A DNA stretch of 64,000 nt from Gymnorhina tibicen. Lineage: Eukaryota > Chordata > Aves > Passeriformes > Artamidae. Below are positions 42,601-55,440 of the stretch, piece after piece; within the stretch, counting starts at the first letter, position 1, and the number at the start of each line of letters is the position of its first letter. The notes under the pieces are model-generated. The model was not told the origin of the DNA. It was given only the letters and a program-made list of their open reading frames with translations, and did no database searches. Position numbers and translations under genes: made by a program. Location of the stretch: contig VXAZ01008267.1 of assembly GCA_013399875.1 (NCBI GenBank), forward strand, positions 1,321,141-1,385,140. Reading direction: 5' to 3'.

Positions 42601-44897
42601 ATTTGCATTGTTCTATCCCCTATCCTTTGTGCAGCATTTTTCGTCTTGCTGTCAAGAGGCCTTTTGTCATGAAAAAAGATCTGATTATTTTTGAGAAGTC
42701 TGTCAAGAAAACTGTTTTACCAAGTGCCTGCAGATGCAACTTGCTAAACTAACTGTTTGCTTCTGAGGACACTCACTGTTACTAGGATAGCTCCTGCCAA
42801 AGCATCTTCTTCGTTACGTCCTTACCAGTGCTTTCCAGCACCCACCTCTAGTCCTTGCACAGCTGCTCTTCTCCTCCGTACCTACCCCAGAAGTATGTGA
42901 GAAGTACATAGAAAGGATAAAAGTAGATAGGCTAAATGTGTGGAAGGCATGGATTCAGTGCTATTTTGTCCACACAATCTGAACAAGCTCCTGAAACAGT
43001 CTGGCACAGGCACCACTGTCAGACATACAGCTCCCTTGGGAGGCACTCCACAGGGTTGATGGCACCCAGCTCTACTGCCTGAAGGAGCTGGTCCCAGGAC
43101 AGGGAGATAGAGCAATTTGGGGTAATTGCAGAGCTAATTTTGGCTGGAAGGAAAAAAATCTTTCTGCCAGAGAAATAGTTTAACTACTGGCAGCAACATA
43201 GTACGTACCTCCCAGTTTTGTTTGTTCTCCAGCTGCAATTAATTTACTCCTTTGTAAAATTCTACATCATGAATAATGAAATGTACTAAATAAGCCCAGG
43301 TCTAATACTGATGCTTATGCCATTCCATTAAGGGCCTTACTGAAACAGAGGTAGTTCCCATTGTGTTTTGTTTAAAGAAGGTTTCAGTTCATGCTTAGGC
43401 ACCACACAAACCAGTGTCTGGTGCTTGAGCAGGTAGGATTTTGTGCTGCATGGTATGAAGAACCAGCTGAAATGAAGAAGTGTCATAGTTCTTGCCCCCT
43501 GGTTTGCTCCCTCATCTGCATTTGCCTGTTGTTCAGGGAACAGTGACCTGTGGCTGTGGCTGGAGGCAGATAATTCAAGGAATCTTTTTTAAGCATATTC
43601 ATTGTATTCTAAGGTTCAAAATCAGATAGATAATGACTCCAAAATTACCCCTTAAATGAGGTGGTTAATGACCACATAGATTGCCTTGACTTTTTCTTTC
43701 ATTTAAGCTTATCTCCCAGGATTTAGAATTTTTATTGAAATCTTTCCCATGTCCTAAGTGGACCGGGCAGAGGCAGCACAAGGAGAAGACAATGCCACCA
43801 GACTGGGACAGATCCCCACAGGAGCAGGGGTGAGACTTCTCCTCATTGCATCCCATGCAAAATGTACGGAGTAATTCCTGAGCACTGACCTCTTCCACCT
43901 GCTGAGCGCAGATTCTCTTTTTGATGCTCTTATCTTTAGTCTGCATGCCATACCAGCCGTACCTTATGGGACGTTTTCTTCTCCTTTTCCAGCCCAAGTT
44001 CCTGTTTAGAAGCAGATCTAAAGTAGTCTGTCACTAACCAGATTGGCCACTTCTTTCTTCTATTTTCCTCTTCACTGCGACATTGCCTTGCATTCATTTC
44101 AATATCTTATTTACAAAACTAACCCGAGAAAAGATCATTCTCCCTCTTTTAGTCCCAGACATTACTTCATCTAATTGCAGCACCCTGAACGATGATCTGA
44201 TACGTGGGATTGAGTAGCAGGGAGCCCATTTACACTGCTGGCTACATCTGGTCACAGCTCTCTTCCCAAGCACTAAATTGCCTCCTACCTCAGGCCTGGC
44301 CATAGTGAAAATGTACTTGAGCAAGGGAGAAGACAACTAGAGAACAATGTGCCCACATCTATGCGAAAAATAAAGCACTTTGTTGTTTAATAAAAAGTAG
44401 CTGGCAAAACCAAGAAGAGGAGTTTTCAGAATTCAGTTAAAAAATCAACAGTCCGTGGTGAGATCTGATTTCCAAACAGCTTCCTCCTTGGGGCAGCAAT
44501 GCCTGTAGTGGGAGGCTCAGCTTCAGCAGGTGACACGCTAGCCATGCTGTCCCTCGGCATGAGAGTGGATGCCCTCTCTGTTTGGGCTTTGCCCACCAGC
44601 AGCATGCTCTTCTTGATATTCTTGGTGCAGGGCACCACACCAGAGGTGGAAAAGCTCCTTCTGCAGAGAGCTTTGCTCTTGAATTTGAAGAGCAAAAGGA
44701 TACCGATACACTTAGTAAGAAAGCTGGTCTGCACAGACCTGTGAACTGGGACCTTCACGAAGCCCTGATAATATTGGTACTGACCAATAAAGGTCAAAAG
44801 GCCCAAAAGGGCAACAAGTTAAGATGGAAAAGCTAGTAGGTTGAGACAAAGGATGATGATCACTTACTAATTACCATCATGGGCAAAGAAGGGTCCA
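36613..44897. other. Intergenic DNA downstream of KIT
   Basis: About 8.3 kb in which I see no exon with flanking splice sites and no recognisable protein. A 14-bp imperfect tandem repeat lies at 37,619-37,646 and an ATGCAT-rich stretch at about 42,505-42,556. Frames of 100-126 codons (for example 44426-44806, minus) have no family features. Confidence 0.65.
37619..37646 (+). repeat. 14-bp tandem duplication
   Basis: GCACATTTAGCATT is followed directly by GCACATTTAGCGTT, differing at one position. Two copies only. Confidence 0.85.
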
Positions 44898-45007
44898 TGT
44901 GGCACTTAGAGACATGGTTTAGTGGTGATCTTGGCAGTGCTAGGTTAATGGTTGGACTAGATGGTCTTGAAGGTCTTTTTCAACCTAAATGACTCCATGA
45001 GTCTGTG
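44898..45007 (+). mobile_element. CR1 LINE 3' end, plus strand
   Basis: GGCACTTAGAGACATGGTTT, AGTGGTGATCTTGGCAGTGC, TAATGGTTGGACTAGATGGT and a decayed AATGACTCCATGA tail match the 3' end of a CR1 subfamily. Its last part is repeated beyond the N at 45,022. Confidence 0.9.
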
Positions 45008-45081
45008 AAGTTGGTGGAAACNGGTCGTGAAGGTCTTTTTCAACCTAAATGACTCCATGAGTCTGTGAAGTTGGTGGAAAC
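44963..45081. repeat. 59-bp direct duplication flanking a single N (probable assembly join)
   Basis: Positions 44,963-45,021 and 45,023-45,081 are the same 59 bases except for one (T at 44,967, G at 45,027). The only ambiguous base in the window, at 45,022, sits exactly between the copies. This is the pattern left when two contigs with overlapping ends are joined without merging. Confidence 0.93.
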
Positions 45082-45270
45082 AGTCAGTTCAAAGTTTCAT
45101 TTTCTTCATAAGTTTTGCTCTTTTAGTATTTTTTTCCTACTTTTTTATCCCTAGATGTATGTTTGGATTGGTTCCATTTTGGAGGCCAGGTTTTGCATAG
45201 TCTGTTACTTTCCAAAGCATTACCCACCCAAACAGGTTTTCAAATGCATTTGAGCCTAGCCAAGATCACA

Positions 45271-45376
45271 ACTTTTATTTATTAACTTTTATTTAGTTAT
45301 TTATTTACTTATATGTATTTATTTTCCTTTATGTATATATCAGTTTGTTTATTTATTTACCTTTATTTATTTAATG
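45271..45376 (+). repeat. Imperfect TTTA-rich low-complexity tract
   Basis: About 105 bases made largely of TTTATTTA-type units (ttttatttattaactttt, atttatttac and similar), interrupted by a few G and C. It starts about 190 bases after the probable assembly join. Confidence 0.85.
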
Positions 45377-45480
45377 AGACAGGCACATACTTAAAAAAAC
45401 TTACACAAAATACTGTTATGTTGGGGCATAGAAGCAGAACATTTAAGAACCAGGTTTGAAAGACAGCACATGTTTTTGCA

Positions 45481-45494
45481 TGTGTGTGTGTGTG
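45481..45494 (+). repeat. Short GT dinucleotide run
   Basis: Seven TG units following TTTTTGCA. Confidence 0.85.
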
Positions 45495-46957
45495 AATGGG
45501 TACTCCCTGGGTGCATATTTTGTCTGGTTTGGAAGGGTGTGATGCTAATTGCAGTGTGCTGAGTTCTTTGAACATGGGCTTTGTGTGTGGATTTCCCCCT
45601 CCTGAGTATAAGACTATTTAGGCTGCATGTATTTTTAAAGTAAAATTAGATATCTGTGGAAGGTTTGCAGTAATTCACTTTCAATTTAGGGCTGTTTTTT
45701 GAACCGGAACAAATAGCTGAGCATCTGTTACCCTGAAAATGTTACAAAATGCAGTCACCAGGCAAAAATCAAGCATCTCTGAAAATGATTATTTTGGCTA
45801 CATAATCAAGCAAGCAATTACTGCATTATCTACAAAGTATGATCATACATTATTAATACATTTTCAGAGAAAAAGGTTTCAGTAAATGCAGTTTTTCTGG
45901 CTTTTATGATACTCAAGACCCAGACGTAATTCTAGCTGATTGAAAATACTTCATGGCTTGTCATTTCCCAGTTTAAGGTGCAGTTTGGTTGGACATGAGA
46001 GACAGTAAGGAGGGAGCAGGAAGAACAGAAGGATATGGATATTTGTGTAAGTGATTACAGACATCCTTCCTATGTGTCATGCATATCCAAAGCCAGAGAG
46101 CCAGTTTTCCAGTGGAAAAGGATTTAATGAATGCAAACAGTATAGTGTGCTGTGCTATATACAGGACATTGTATTTACACATTCAGATATACAACCGGGC
46201 AGGCATTTTTCACTGAGCACCAGAGTTTCACGTGATACGGAGAGAACACTTTCAGAGCTGGGAGAAGAGCCGAAGAGAGGTGCTCACTGACCTTTGATGT
46301 TCTAGGTTGCAATGGTTTTACAAACTAATTCCCATCTTCAAAAGCATCTTAAAGCGGGATTAATGTCAGTTAATTTTTGCTAGGCATCCTAGCCAAGCTC
46401 CCACCCCAGTTTATTTCTGCAGCCAACAGAGAGACTATTTCACCTTTCTTGGATGCTTACTCTGCAACAGGATGAATCACTCAGGCTTACAAAGATGCCA
46501 TTTATACTGCTGAAGCTGTGGGAGGTGAATCCGTTAAACATTAACAGTTTCAGTCAGTTTGTAAATGACTTTTGGAAATGGAAATTAGTTTTCCAATTGA
46601 CTTGGGGAAGCGAGTGTTACCTCAGCCCTGACACAATGGAGCAGTACACTCTTCTTACTGAGCTGCACGCCATAACATAATGTCACCAGCTAGAATAGAA
46701 AGGCTCACAACCTGGTTTTGGGCAGGTGCTGTCTGGCTCATGCTCTAATTCCTTTTCTAAAAGATGGCTGAAAGTGTATCCTAAAATGTCACCAGGAAAT
46801 ACTTGTGCCTTATGGACAAATAGCCCAGGCTGCTTGGGGACTCATCTGTCAAGACTGCTTTAAAGATAAAGAAAACGTGAGTGAGACCTAGCTAGGAAAG
46901 ATCTGCTCAGAATTTGTGCTAGTGCCAAAAAGTCTTCTAGAAGGAAGTTGGTATAGC

Positions 46958-46980
46958 GTGTGTGTGTGTGTGTGTGTGTG
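46958..46980 (+). repeat. GT dinucleotide microsatellite
   Basis: About 11.5 uninterrupted GT units after ATAGC and before AAAACATT. Likely length-variable between individuals. Confidence 0.93.
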
Positions 46981-47099
46981 AAAACATTGGCAGGCAGGCA
47001 TCACAATAATTAGTTATACAAATTACCACTAATGGGTGGCAGCACCAAACACCATGGGATAAATTCATCCTTGGCATGAAGAGGAGTAATTAATCCTAA

Positions 47100-47187
47100 A
47101 TGCACTCTTGTGATACAGGTAAGTATTATTATTACCCCAGTTTGACAGACGCAGAGAGGTGATGTTTTGCCCTTGGCAATTCAGCTT
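47100..47187 (+). mobile_element. Probable MIR SINE remnant
   Basis: ACAGGTAAGTATTATTATTA, CCCCAGTTTGACAGA, GCAGAGAGGTGATGTTTTGC and CCTTGGCAATTCAGC follow the order of the conserved MIR core and 3' half (GTA.TATTATTATCCCCATTTTACAGA, CAGAGAGGTTAAGTAACTTGCCCAAGGTCACACAGC), with a deletion of about 10 bases. Ancient MIR copies survive in bird genomes. The match is judged by eye. Confidence 0.5.
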
Positions 47188-49689
47188 TCCAGAAGACTGA
47201 CTAACGTAATTTATGGTGGAGGATTACGCTATGCTCTTTAGATGACATTTCTTGTAACATTGCAACACTATCCCATAAAGAGATCCATGGGGTAGTCAGA
47301 TTTTGGAAAGCTGATTTACAGCTAGAAAATTCAGCAAGCAGGTTCATGTTGAGGTGATCTGGAAAACCTCTAAATACACAACATGGCAGTGTTTATGCTG
47401 GCACACGTGTCAGTAAGGAAAACTTGCTTTTCAGCAATGGAAACTTTCTGAGTGTCTTTTTTCCTTTGAAAATTCACACTTTTGGTACGTAAACAACAGC
47501 TCTGCTCAGCTTTTGAGGTTTTCTATAAAACGGTTCCTGATTGGGCTATAGCCTTTTCCCTGCAGCATGTAAATCATCCTAATGCAGTGCTGGAGCCTGT
47601 TCCCCTCCCCTGTTTATTTGCTGGTAAAGACTCGATGACCATCAGCTCAAAGAGTTCTGCTGCACATTGGTAAGTCTCCCAAGCAAAGGAACATTTTAAA
47701 GTCACGCCTTCAAAGATGTGCTATCCATAGCATGAGGAGACTTAAACTGTATACCATATGTTTAGCATATAAAGGTTTCAACACATAGCAAGTTACAGCT
47801 GGACAGACAGATTGTATGTTGAATTTCCTCCATACTGATCTGTAAAGCCCACAAGCTATTTGCATTCCCTATATGTTTTCACTCAGTGCAAATAATTTTG
47901 ATAACAAAAATCAAAATCTACTAGGACACAGAAATCTAGCTTTCTTGACTGAGAATGAAGCTTTGAAACAAACAACAACAAGCAATCTAGACTGGCTGGA
48001 ATTTAAGCAATATTTCTGGTATATGTTTCTAATGCTAGGATGTTGGGGAAAAGAATAGCGTCTTATTACAAGACAAAAGCACAATCAGACTGAATTACAG
48101 CTGCACAATGTTTACTTCATTACACAGGAAGAAAATTAAAGACATCTATATTTCTTATGTGTAGTTCAGCTTTTAATGGTTCTGAGTCAATGAGTTTATC
48201 CCTTAGATTTTGCACTTCCTTAAATTTTAAAATTACTTAAAATGTTACAAACACAAATTTCTGGTTTCTCTTCTCAGAGAACTGTTGCCTGAGATGATTC
48301 TGAAACTCTCAGAGGTAAATAGTCTCTGAATACTTTCTTAATTTTGAAACTCCAGCTACAGGACACCAGTTTTTTGAACTAATGTGCATTAGCAGAAGAT
48401 GTCTTACCAAAAATTATTTAAGAGACACTCCAAGAGACAGTTCATCATAACATTCTCATGAGTACATTGCCTTCTGTGAAGTGTATGATCACCTTCATGT
48501 ACAATGCAAAAAAATTTTAAGTTAGTCTTTGGAGAACTCTTAGGAACTGTAAGCATTTAGGTAAATATTAAAATACATTAAATAAAATGCCCTTTTAAAC
48601 ATGTAGGTATCCTAACAACCTAAACCCTGGCATTATGCATTTGGACAAATGCCCGTGTCTAAAAGCATCCCCCAGCCTGCTAGGCTCTCCTCTCTCCTCA
48701 GAAGGGCAGGGGGGTGAGAGGCACAAATTCAGGCTGGGGCAGATTAGCGCGATGAACAAGTGCCAGGGACTATTGCAGATGCCACCTGCTGGCCCCGTGA
48801 AACAAGTGGTTCCCAGCGGGAGTGCGTGGGCTGGCCGCGGTCGCCTGTGAGGAGCGAGGCAGGCACTGGTACCCAGAGACCACATCAGGCTTCACAGGTA
48901 GAGCTACCCCTCAAACTTCTCCTTAAATAAGCTGCAAACTAGGCTTTATGTGCCAGGAATGAGCACCTGACAGAAAGCAGTCAGGCTTTCCCCATCTCCA
49001 ACTGGGGTGTCACCGCCAGCTGCTTTCCAGGGCAAGGTAAAAGAGCCCTGTGCTGAGAGCCTGAGCAGCAAAAGGTAGCCCAGCTTCGGCTTCCGTGATT
49101 CCCCTCTCTGAGCTCCTTTAAATCATAGGGAATGGAGCCACTAGAGTGCCATTTCTGTCCCTTTCTGAGTCTGTGTGGTCCATATGTGGGACGTTTTGCA
49201 GTCTGCAATATCAAAGACTCAAAAAATGTTGGCTTTTCATCCATGCTCAGAAAAAGCCAGGATGCAAATCACTCAAATGTCTTCAGAAACCCTCGGGAGC
49301 AAAATAGCATAGAGTTATTGCCTCTCTCATGGAGGCAGTGGTTGCCACTCTGGTTAAAGCTGTGTTGTGCAGTGAGGAAAGAATAAAGGTCTAACATGCC
49401 TGGTAAAGAGACCTATGAAAGATTTCAAACTGAGAAAAACAGTGTAGAAATTGGAGTGTCTCTTCTCAAAATTATATCCCACCACTGAGAGAATCACCGC
49501 TACACTGCACTCTTTCGAGTGTATTTGTGTGCCTACACACATGTGTGCACAAGGAGAGAGGAAGAAGAGAAACCCCCCGAACTAGGCGGTTTCAGTTTAG
49601 CCCCATTGCAAAATGTAGGTGGTTTATTATATTTTTGTCTGGCTGGAAAGGAAGCAAACGGCCCTTACTGGGAAAGTGGTGGGGCCTGC

Positions 49690-49880
49690 CTGTCGCGTGA
49701 GCCGCAGATGCTCAGGAAGCCGAAGCACTGGTGCAGCTTCTGCATAGGAAGCGCTGCCCTCCCCGAGCCCCCCGAGCCCGGCCCGGCGCCCCTGCCCACC
49801 GGCCCCGCTGCCGCTGCCCGCCAACCCCCGCCGCTTATCTAAGGTACGGCGGCTTCCTCGCACCCCGCCGGCTCTGTGGC
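49690..49880. promoter_or_regulatory. Small CpG-dense patch with adjacent C/EBP-like and GATA motifs
   Basis: I count about twenty CpG in some 190 bases, in a window where CpG is otherwise scarce. The patch contains CTTATCT (GATA-type, 49,834-49,840) and is followed by two TTGCATAA motifs (49,897-49,904 and 49,913-49,920) and two more TTATCT (50,145-50,150 and 50,159-50,164). It is too short to meet the usual CpG-island length. It could be an enhancer, a promoter of a non-coding RNA, or simply a GC-rich remnant. Confidence 0.4.
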
Positions 49881-52800
49881 AACCTGCTGCTGTTTATTGC
49901 ATAACAAAGCGGTTGCATAAGAGGATCTTAAGAAAGGATCAAATAATTAACAGTGAATAACTGCCACTGCGTGTTTTGACAATCTGAACCCGGACAATAG
50001 TTAGGGGGAAAACAAAGCAGCATGAGAGAATCTGTTTCCTGAAACAGTGCACGGCTGGTTTAAATCCGATGTCACTTTTCCCAGCTAAAGACTCAGCCTT
50101 AATTAGTCCAGACCAAATCAGCTGGGGCTTAATCATTAGCTTATTTATCTAATGTTGGTTATCTTTCACAAGCCCAAGGAAAAACACAGATCCTTGCTCT
50201 TGTGACCTCTTGCACATCTTCTGCGTTCTGGTCCAGCACAGCCTGATGTGCCCCTGCATCATCCCTCACCACAGGACCAAAGTGATGCTTAGTTGGTCCA
50301 CTGTGAATTATTGCACTAAAGGTATCCAACCACGACTTGGTCAAGTACAACTTTCTACCAAGAAAGAGATACAGAAACTTGCCCAGAGACGGGATAAATG
50401 GCATCAGGAGGGTCTTCTCCCCCTGAAGTAGCTGCAGACAAGAGCTCCCCTGTAGCTGCTAAGAGCATGTATGAACACAGGGGGCATTTTGCAGAAAACC
50501 TGACTTTGCAGGTAAAGTACCATGGTGGGATGAACAAGAAAAGATTCTCTGGGTGTCCCCACCCAGATGACATAACTGGAGACAGTTTTATTTTTTTGTT
50601 CACTGTTGTATTACCATTTCCTAACTTCTGTAAGAGAGAGAATAATGTCTCCAAACTTTGTGAAATTAGGAAGGGGAGTTTGCAGGCAGTCACAGAGCAG
50701 TTAGAAACCCTGGAGCAGATGACAGGTTGGAAATAAGATACCTCTAAAGCAGGCATTCACAAAGACTTGTCCACTACCATGTTACAGCAACTTTTATTGC
50801 AAACTTAAAAAAGATTTCTCATTGAAGAAAGTGGTCTAACTCCTTGGACAAGGAGCTTTAGGTCACAGTTCTTGGTAATCACTGCCAACTTACAGCACAA
50901 AGGAGAAACGCTCTTTTCTGCTGATGAATTCCAAGTCTTTGGTTGGGATGGTCAGTGAGGTCTATTGGTAGGAACCCGAAATGGCATTACCTGGGAATTC
51001 ATGTATCAGTCAAGAGCCTCCTGATCTTGTAATTGCATCACCCATAATATTTAGCACCTGAAGCTCTGGCAGAGGATAAGCACAGATTTGGGAGCCTTCT
51101 TCAGCCTTTTGGCAAGGGAGAACTCTATCAAAAACTAGTGCAGGATACCGTCTTTGCCTCAGTGCGAGCTGGCAGACGTGCCCATATGCTGGGCAGGATA
51201 AGTATTCCTTCCTTGGTATCCTAAGGCACTGCTCAGGCATATAAAGAAAATTATCTGTTATTATTCGTCATCCATAATAAAATGGTATTAAGTCAGAATC
51301 TGCTATTAACTCTTTAGTGGCTGGACTTAGATTCTTCCAGCATGAGTTACACACTAATGCAAAATGCATTATGCTTTTATGGTAAAATCCCACTAACTGC
51401 ACCAAGAGGTTAATTAAACTGGAGAGAAGAAAATAAAGAGGCTTTTAGAATGAATTATTCAGAAGGTCATTAAGAATCAGGCACACATGAGAAGCGTGAT
51501 ACTTAGAAATCCTAAATGTAAACACACATTCCTGGATTAATGTGAGATTAAGAAGATAAAAAGAAGTTGTCTATGTGTTGCTACTAACTATTGTTAAACA
51601 GCAGAGTTAGCCTGCATGCCTTTAATAACCACTTAATTGAGAACATTTCTAGTGCAGAGGACTAAGGAGGGTGAGATGGGTGCTCTAAAGGGAGCAGTGT
51701 CAGACCCCAGAAGGCTCCCTCATTCTGTGCTGGCCACTTGGGTCTCCTTTCATCATGGACCTCCTCATCCCTGCTTCAGGTAGCAGAGGTTGGGTACAGT
51801 GACTGCAAATACATCCTAACTCTACTGACACCAAATCACCAAGTGCCATGATCCCTGGGCAACACCTGCCAGAGCCGTTGTGGGGTGTAAGCGGTCACTG
51901 CCTGCCTTTGCCCACCACTGATCCCCTGGATGTGCAGACTCAGATGTTCATGCAGCCAATGGCACTGATTGCTCCTCAGAGGAAGGAATCAAAACATATG
52001 AAGCCCAGGTTTTCTTTGGGAAGGCAAAAAAAGTGGCAGTAGCCTTCCTGCTGCCTTGGCCCCAGCGTGGGCGTGACTCTAACAATGGGGTCATTTTTCT
52101 TTCTTCCCATTCATGTCTCTGCTCTCAGAGCTGATTTTGACCAAAGCTGGCCAGCTTAATTCTACACCAGCCCCCCATCCCACTGTGTGTGAGTCACCTC
52201 CTAAGCTGTCAGATTTTGAGAAGTCTCAAACACAGATGCTTTTTCTCTGAGAAGACTTTGCTTGACGGATGCTGTGGTGATCAGCAGATTCACCAAGATA
52301 GGCCCTTGCAGTATTTTCTGAACACTGAATGCTTTATTTGTCTCCCATTATGAAGCTACAGTGCAGCCACTGGTATTTTCAGCTGTACAACAGCCATTTT
52401 ACACTTTGAAGAAACAACAAATGCATGAATTAATGTGAGCTTTCTGGGCCTGAGTCTCAGAGTTAGCAACTCTCCACTGGGGCAATGAAAAGTGAGGTTA
52501 TAGTATATATAAATTATACACATGCTGCATTTGTGGTCCCTTTATACAGTCAGAAAGATATCAAAAGGTAGATAACCATTAGACCTCCAGTCTGGTTTAC
52601 AGCTATTTGAGTCAAGGGGACCAAAGGAGTTTGCAGTGATAAAACATGGTGCTTATCTCTGGCTCTGTGAGATCCTTTGTCTCAAGCTGTCTTGAGGTGC
52701 AGTCTGTAGATCATTTTAAGAGCTGTAATAGAGGAGGAATAGGAATAATGCTATATCACCATCCCAGCCTGGAGCTGTGCTGTTACTTTTCCGTCTCTGT

Positions 52801-55223
52801 GCTTAATAGAAGGATTTGATAATGCAAACTCTTGAATGTAATTTCTTTTCATTATTAACCAGCTGAAAACAATTTATTCCTTTACCTTAAAAGTAATTCC
52901 CTTCTATTTCCACTGAGAAGTGGCTACTGTGGAGATGAAAAGATCCCGCTTTCCCCAAGCCAGCTGAAATATTCGAAAATAAATACTGCAAAACATTCAC
53001 TTGAATTCTTCTGAACAGAATGGATTTCAGGTTGAAGAGCAAATAGAGAACAAGGCTTGGGGATGCCATGTCCCAGTGCAGTCGTTCAAAATGACAGATG
53101 CTTTGCAAGTTCAAAGTCAAGCCTCTGCCACAGTGAAGGGGCATTCTTGTAAGGTCAGCTGCTGTCATGAGATGTTTGCTGTGATCCTCCCTCTCTAAAT
53201 GGATTGACATGGGCAATTCTTCAGCCTGGATTTGGCCTGGATAAAGAGCCAGAGGGATAGATTTCTAGGAGAAGCTTGAACCCAGTGTTTCATGATGTTT
53301 CACAAAATTTATACTCCACAGAAGAATAATTTCCTACTACCAGAGAAACACCCACTTCTCCATCAAGACAGAGAAGTGACGTTTAAGTTTCGAGGAGTCT
53401 TTCTTTCTGATCACCTTTTCTGGTTTCATCTGTAACTAGCAAGACGAACGTTGTGTTTGAAGCTAGCTAATTCACAGTCCCTGATAACCATAACCAACAT
53501 TGTCACCTGAGAGGCAAACCACCAAGTGCCAAATAACCTCCTTGGAAAATAGGCTCTTTGCTCCTGAATTCAGTCTACTTTGCTAATGGTGACCACACTG
53601 GCTGGGCAGCTGCTGCTGTGGAGCTGATAGGCTCCAGTGACTGAGCATCCTGCACAGGGTTCAACCACCACAGAAGACACCTGGGCAGGCTGAGATGCAC
53701 TGGGGGGTGTGCATGGGCACACAGGGTGATAGGGAGGGGTTATGGGAGGCATTTCAGTGGCTGCTGACTGGGCTTCTCCCAGGTGAGCTAGAGGAGCAGC
53801 AACAGGGCACTGCCAAGTACCCTCCAGATGTGCAAGAGAAAGTGGTGGATGAGGCAAAAGGGGACTGAGGCCTGGATGAACTCCCCTAAAGCTACCACCC
53901 TCCCCACAGCCCTCACTTTGCATGAAAACAGTGGTTGCTTTGCCCCACCAAGACCTGCACCTCAGAGTTATTTCTGAAAAGGAGCCTGTCTCCTCTGTCA
54001 GCCTCCTTGTGTGCTGCCCAACCACTCCTCCATCAGCTCTTGCTGTCTCCCACCTCACCCCACAGATTCCCAAGTGCATCCCTCTTTTACAGAGTCCCCC
54101 ATCAAATTCTCTGGCAGGGAGAGCTGCTGATTCACACACACCACCCAGGTCCTCGAAAGCATTTCCTCCATGCCATGAACAGCCAGGAAACTCACACAGG
54201 CAATTTTAGAAGCATTATTAAATCTCTGGCATCTCAGGTACCACTGGCTTTTACTTATCTTAATTTAGAAACCTTTGCCTAGTGTGGTGGATACCTTCAG
54301 TCTGTGCAATGCTTCTGCCTTAATCTTGTGACCGTAGTCTTAAGACTTCATGGTTTAGCAAGGGCAGGGCACAAAGCACTCTATGAAAATATGCCCCAGG
54401 ATTTATTTTTTGAAGGGCAGAGTCATCTACATACCCTGCTATTGTGGCTTTAAGTGCAGCTGTCTCACAAATGTGCAGAATTTTTTCACTTTTCCTCCAA
54501 AAGGAAAAAAGCAAGTGACACGACATGTGCTGTGTGCCAGGGTTTGTTATACAGGAGAGGATAGGATATGTGCCAGGACAAGGTGTCACCATTTAACTTA
54601 CTTTCCTGAATATTCAGATGAAGCTGGTGGCACATCAGCTCCCTGCTTGCTCTTGGCATCGAGCTGTCCTGCTCAGTAGCTCCCCATCTTCTGCTCGTTG
54701 GCTGCCGAGTTGTCTATGCTCATTTGTCCCCTCAAGACGGTGTGAGCCACACTCTCACTGTTTCTTCTGCTGAGATGTGAAATCTTAAAATGAGATCTTA
54801 ATAGAGTTAAAAAATCTGTTAGCTATTCTTTTTCACTTGTGTCTACTGCTAGCACGGCACAGTAGTTAAACTAAGGCTTTTATGCCTCCTTACGCTACCA
54901 GCTATCTCAGTAGTTGTGGGCATGATGGAGTGTGATGGAAGAAGGGTTGAAATTCAGTTCCTGAAAGGAAGTTTTGGTTGTTCTTATGGGAAGACAATCA
55001 GTCCAGTTTGCAGGCAAAGTGAGATGGACTTACCTCACTCTTCCAAGGTGTCTTTCCAGTGATGACTCAGTCATGTCACGCAGAGCAGTGGATGCCGAAT
55101 GCACTGGAACGCAATGGAGTGCGGGGTAATTGTCTCTAAACTGTTCGGGTGTGCCACGTAACAGCCACAGCTGCACAGGTGATGAAGTAGAAAGTTAATC
55201 AGGGAGAGGTGGAAGTGTTGGGT
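49881..55223. other. Intergenic DNA
   Basis: No gene supported. A 189-codon minus-strand frame (53570-54139) lies in a GC-richer block but has no recognisable domain or splice context. Around 49,920-50,165 the sequence has several AT-rich motifs next to the CpG patch. Confidence 0.62.
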
Positions 55224-55440
55224 GGGAGCGTTGATCCGCTGGAGGGCAGGAATGATTTGCAGAGATCTGAGCAGGCTGGATTGATGGACCGAGGCCAGTG
55301 GTATGTGGTTCAACAAGGCCAGGTGTTGGGTCAGTCTTGGGGAAGAGTGGCCAGAAAGCTGCCTATCACAAAAGCATCTGTGGGTGCTGGTCCACAGTGT
55401 CTGAACATGAGCCAGCCTTGCCCAGGTGGCCAAAAGGCTC
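55224..55440 (+). mobile_element. CR1 LINE internal fragment, plus strand
   Basis: GTTGATCCGCTGGAGGGCAG, TGAGCAGGCTGGATTGATGG, TGGTTCAACAAGGCCAGGTG, TGAACATGAGCCAGCCTTG and CCCAGGTGGCCAAAAGG match the CR1 reverse-transcriptase C-terminal region in order (translation close to RFNKAK...LNMSQ...AQVAKK). Small gaps break the frame. It lacks the CR1 3' tail. Confidence 0.9.

Larger units (their letters stand above)
45082..49600. other. Intergenic DNA with simple repeats
   Basis: No gene recognised. It contains a TTTA-rich tract, two GT dinucleotide runs and a probable MIR remnant, listed separately. The remainder is AT-rich, with short frames only. Confidence 0.65.

Noticed and set aside
44426..44806. 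126-codon minus-strand frame
   Set aside because: No family resemblance, and overlapped by equally long frames on the other strand, which suggests low stop-codon density and not coding.
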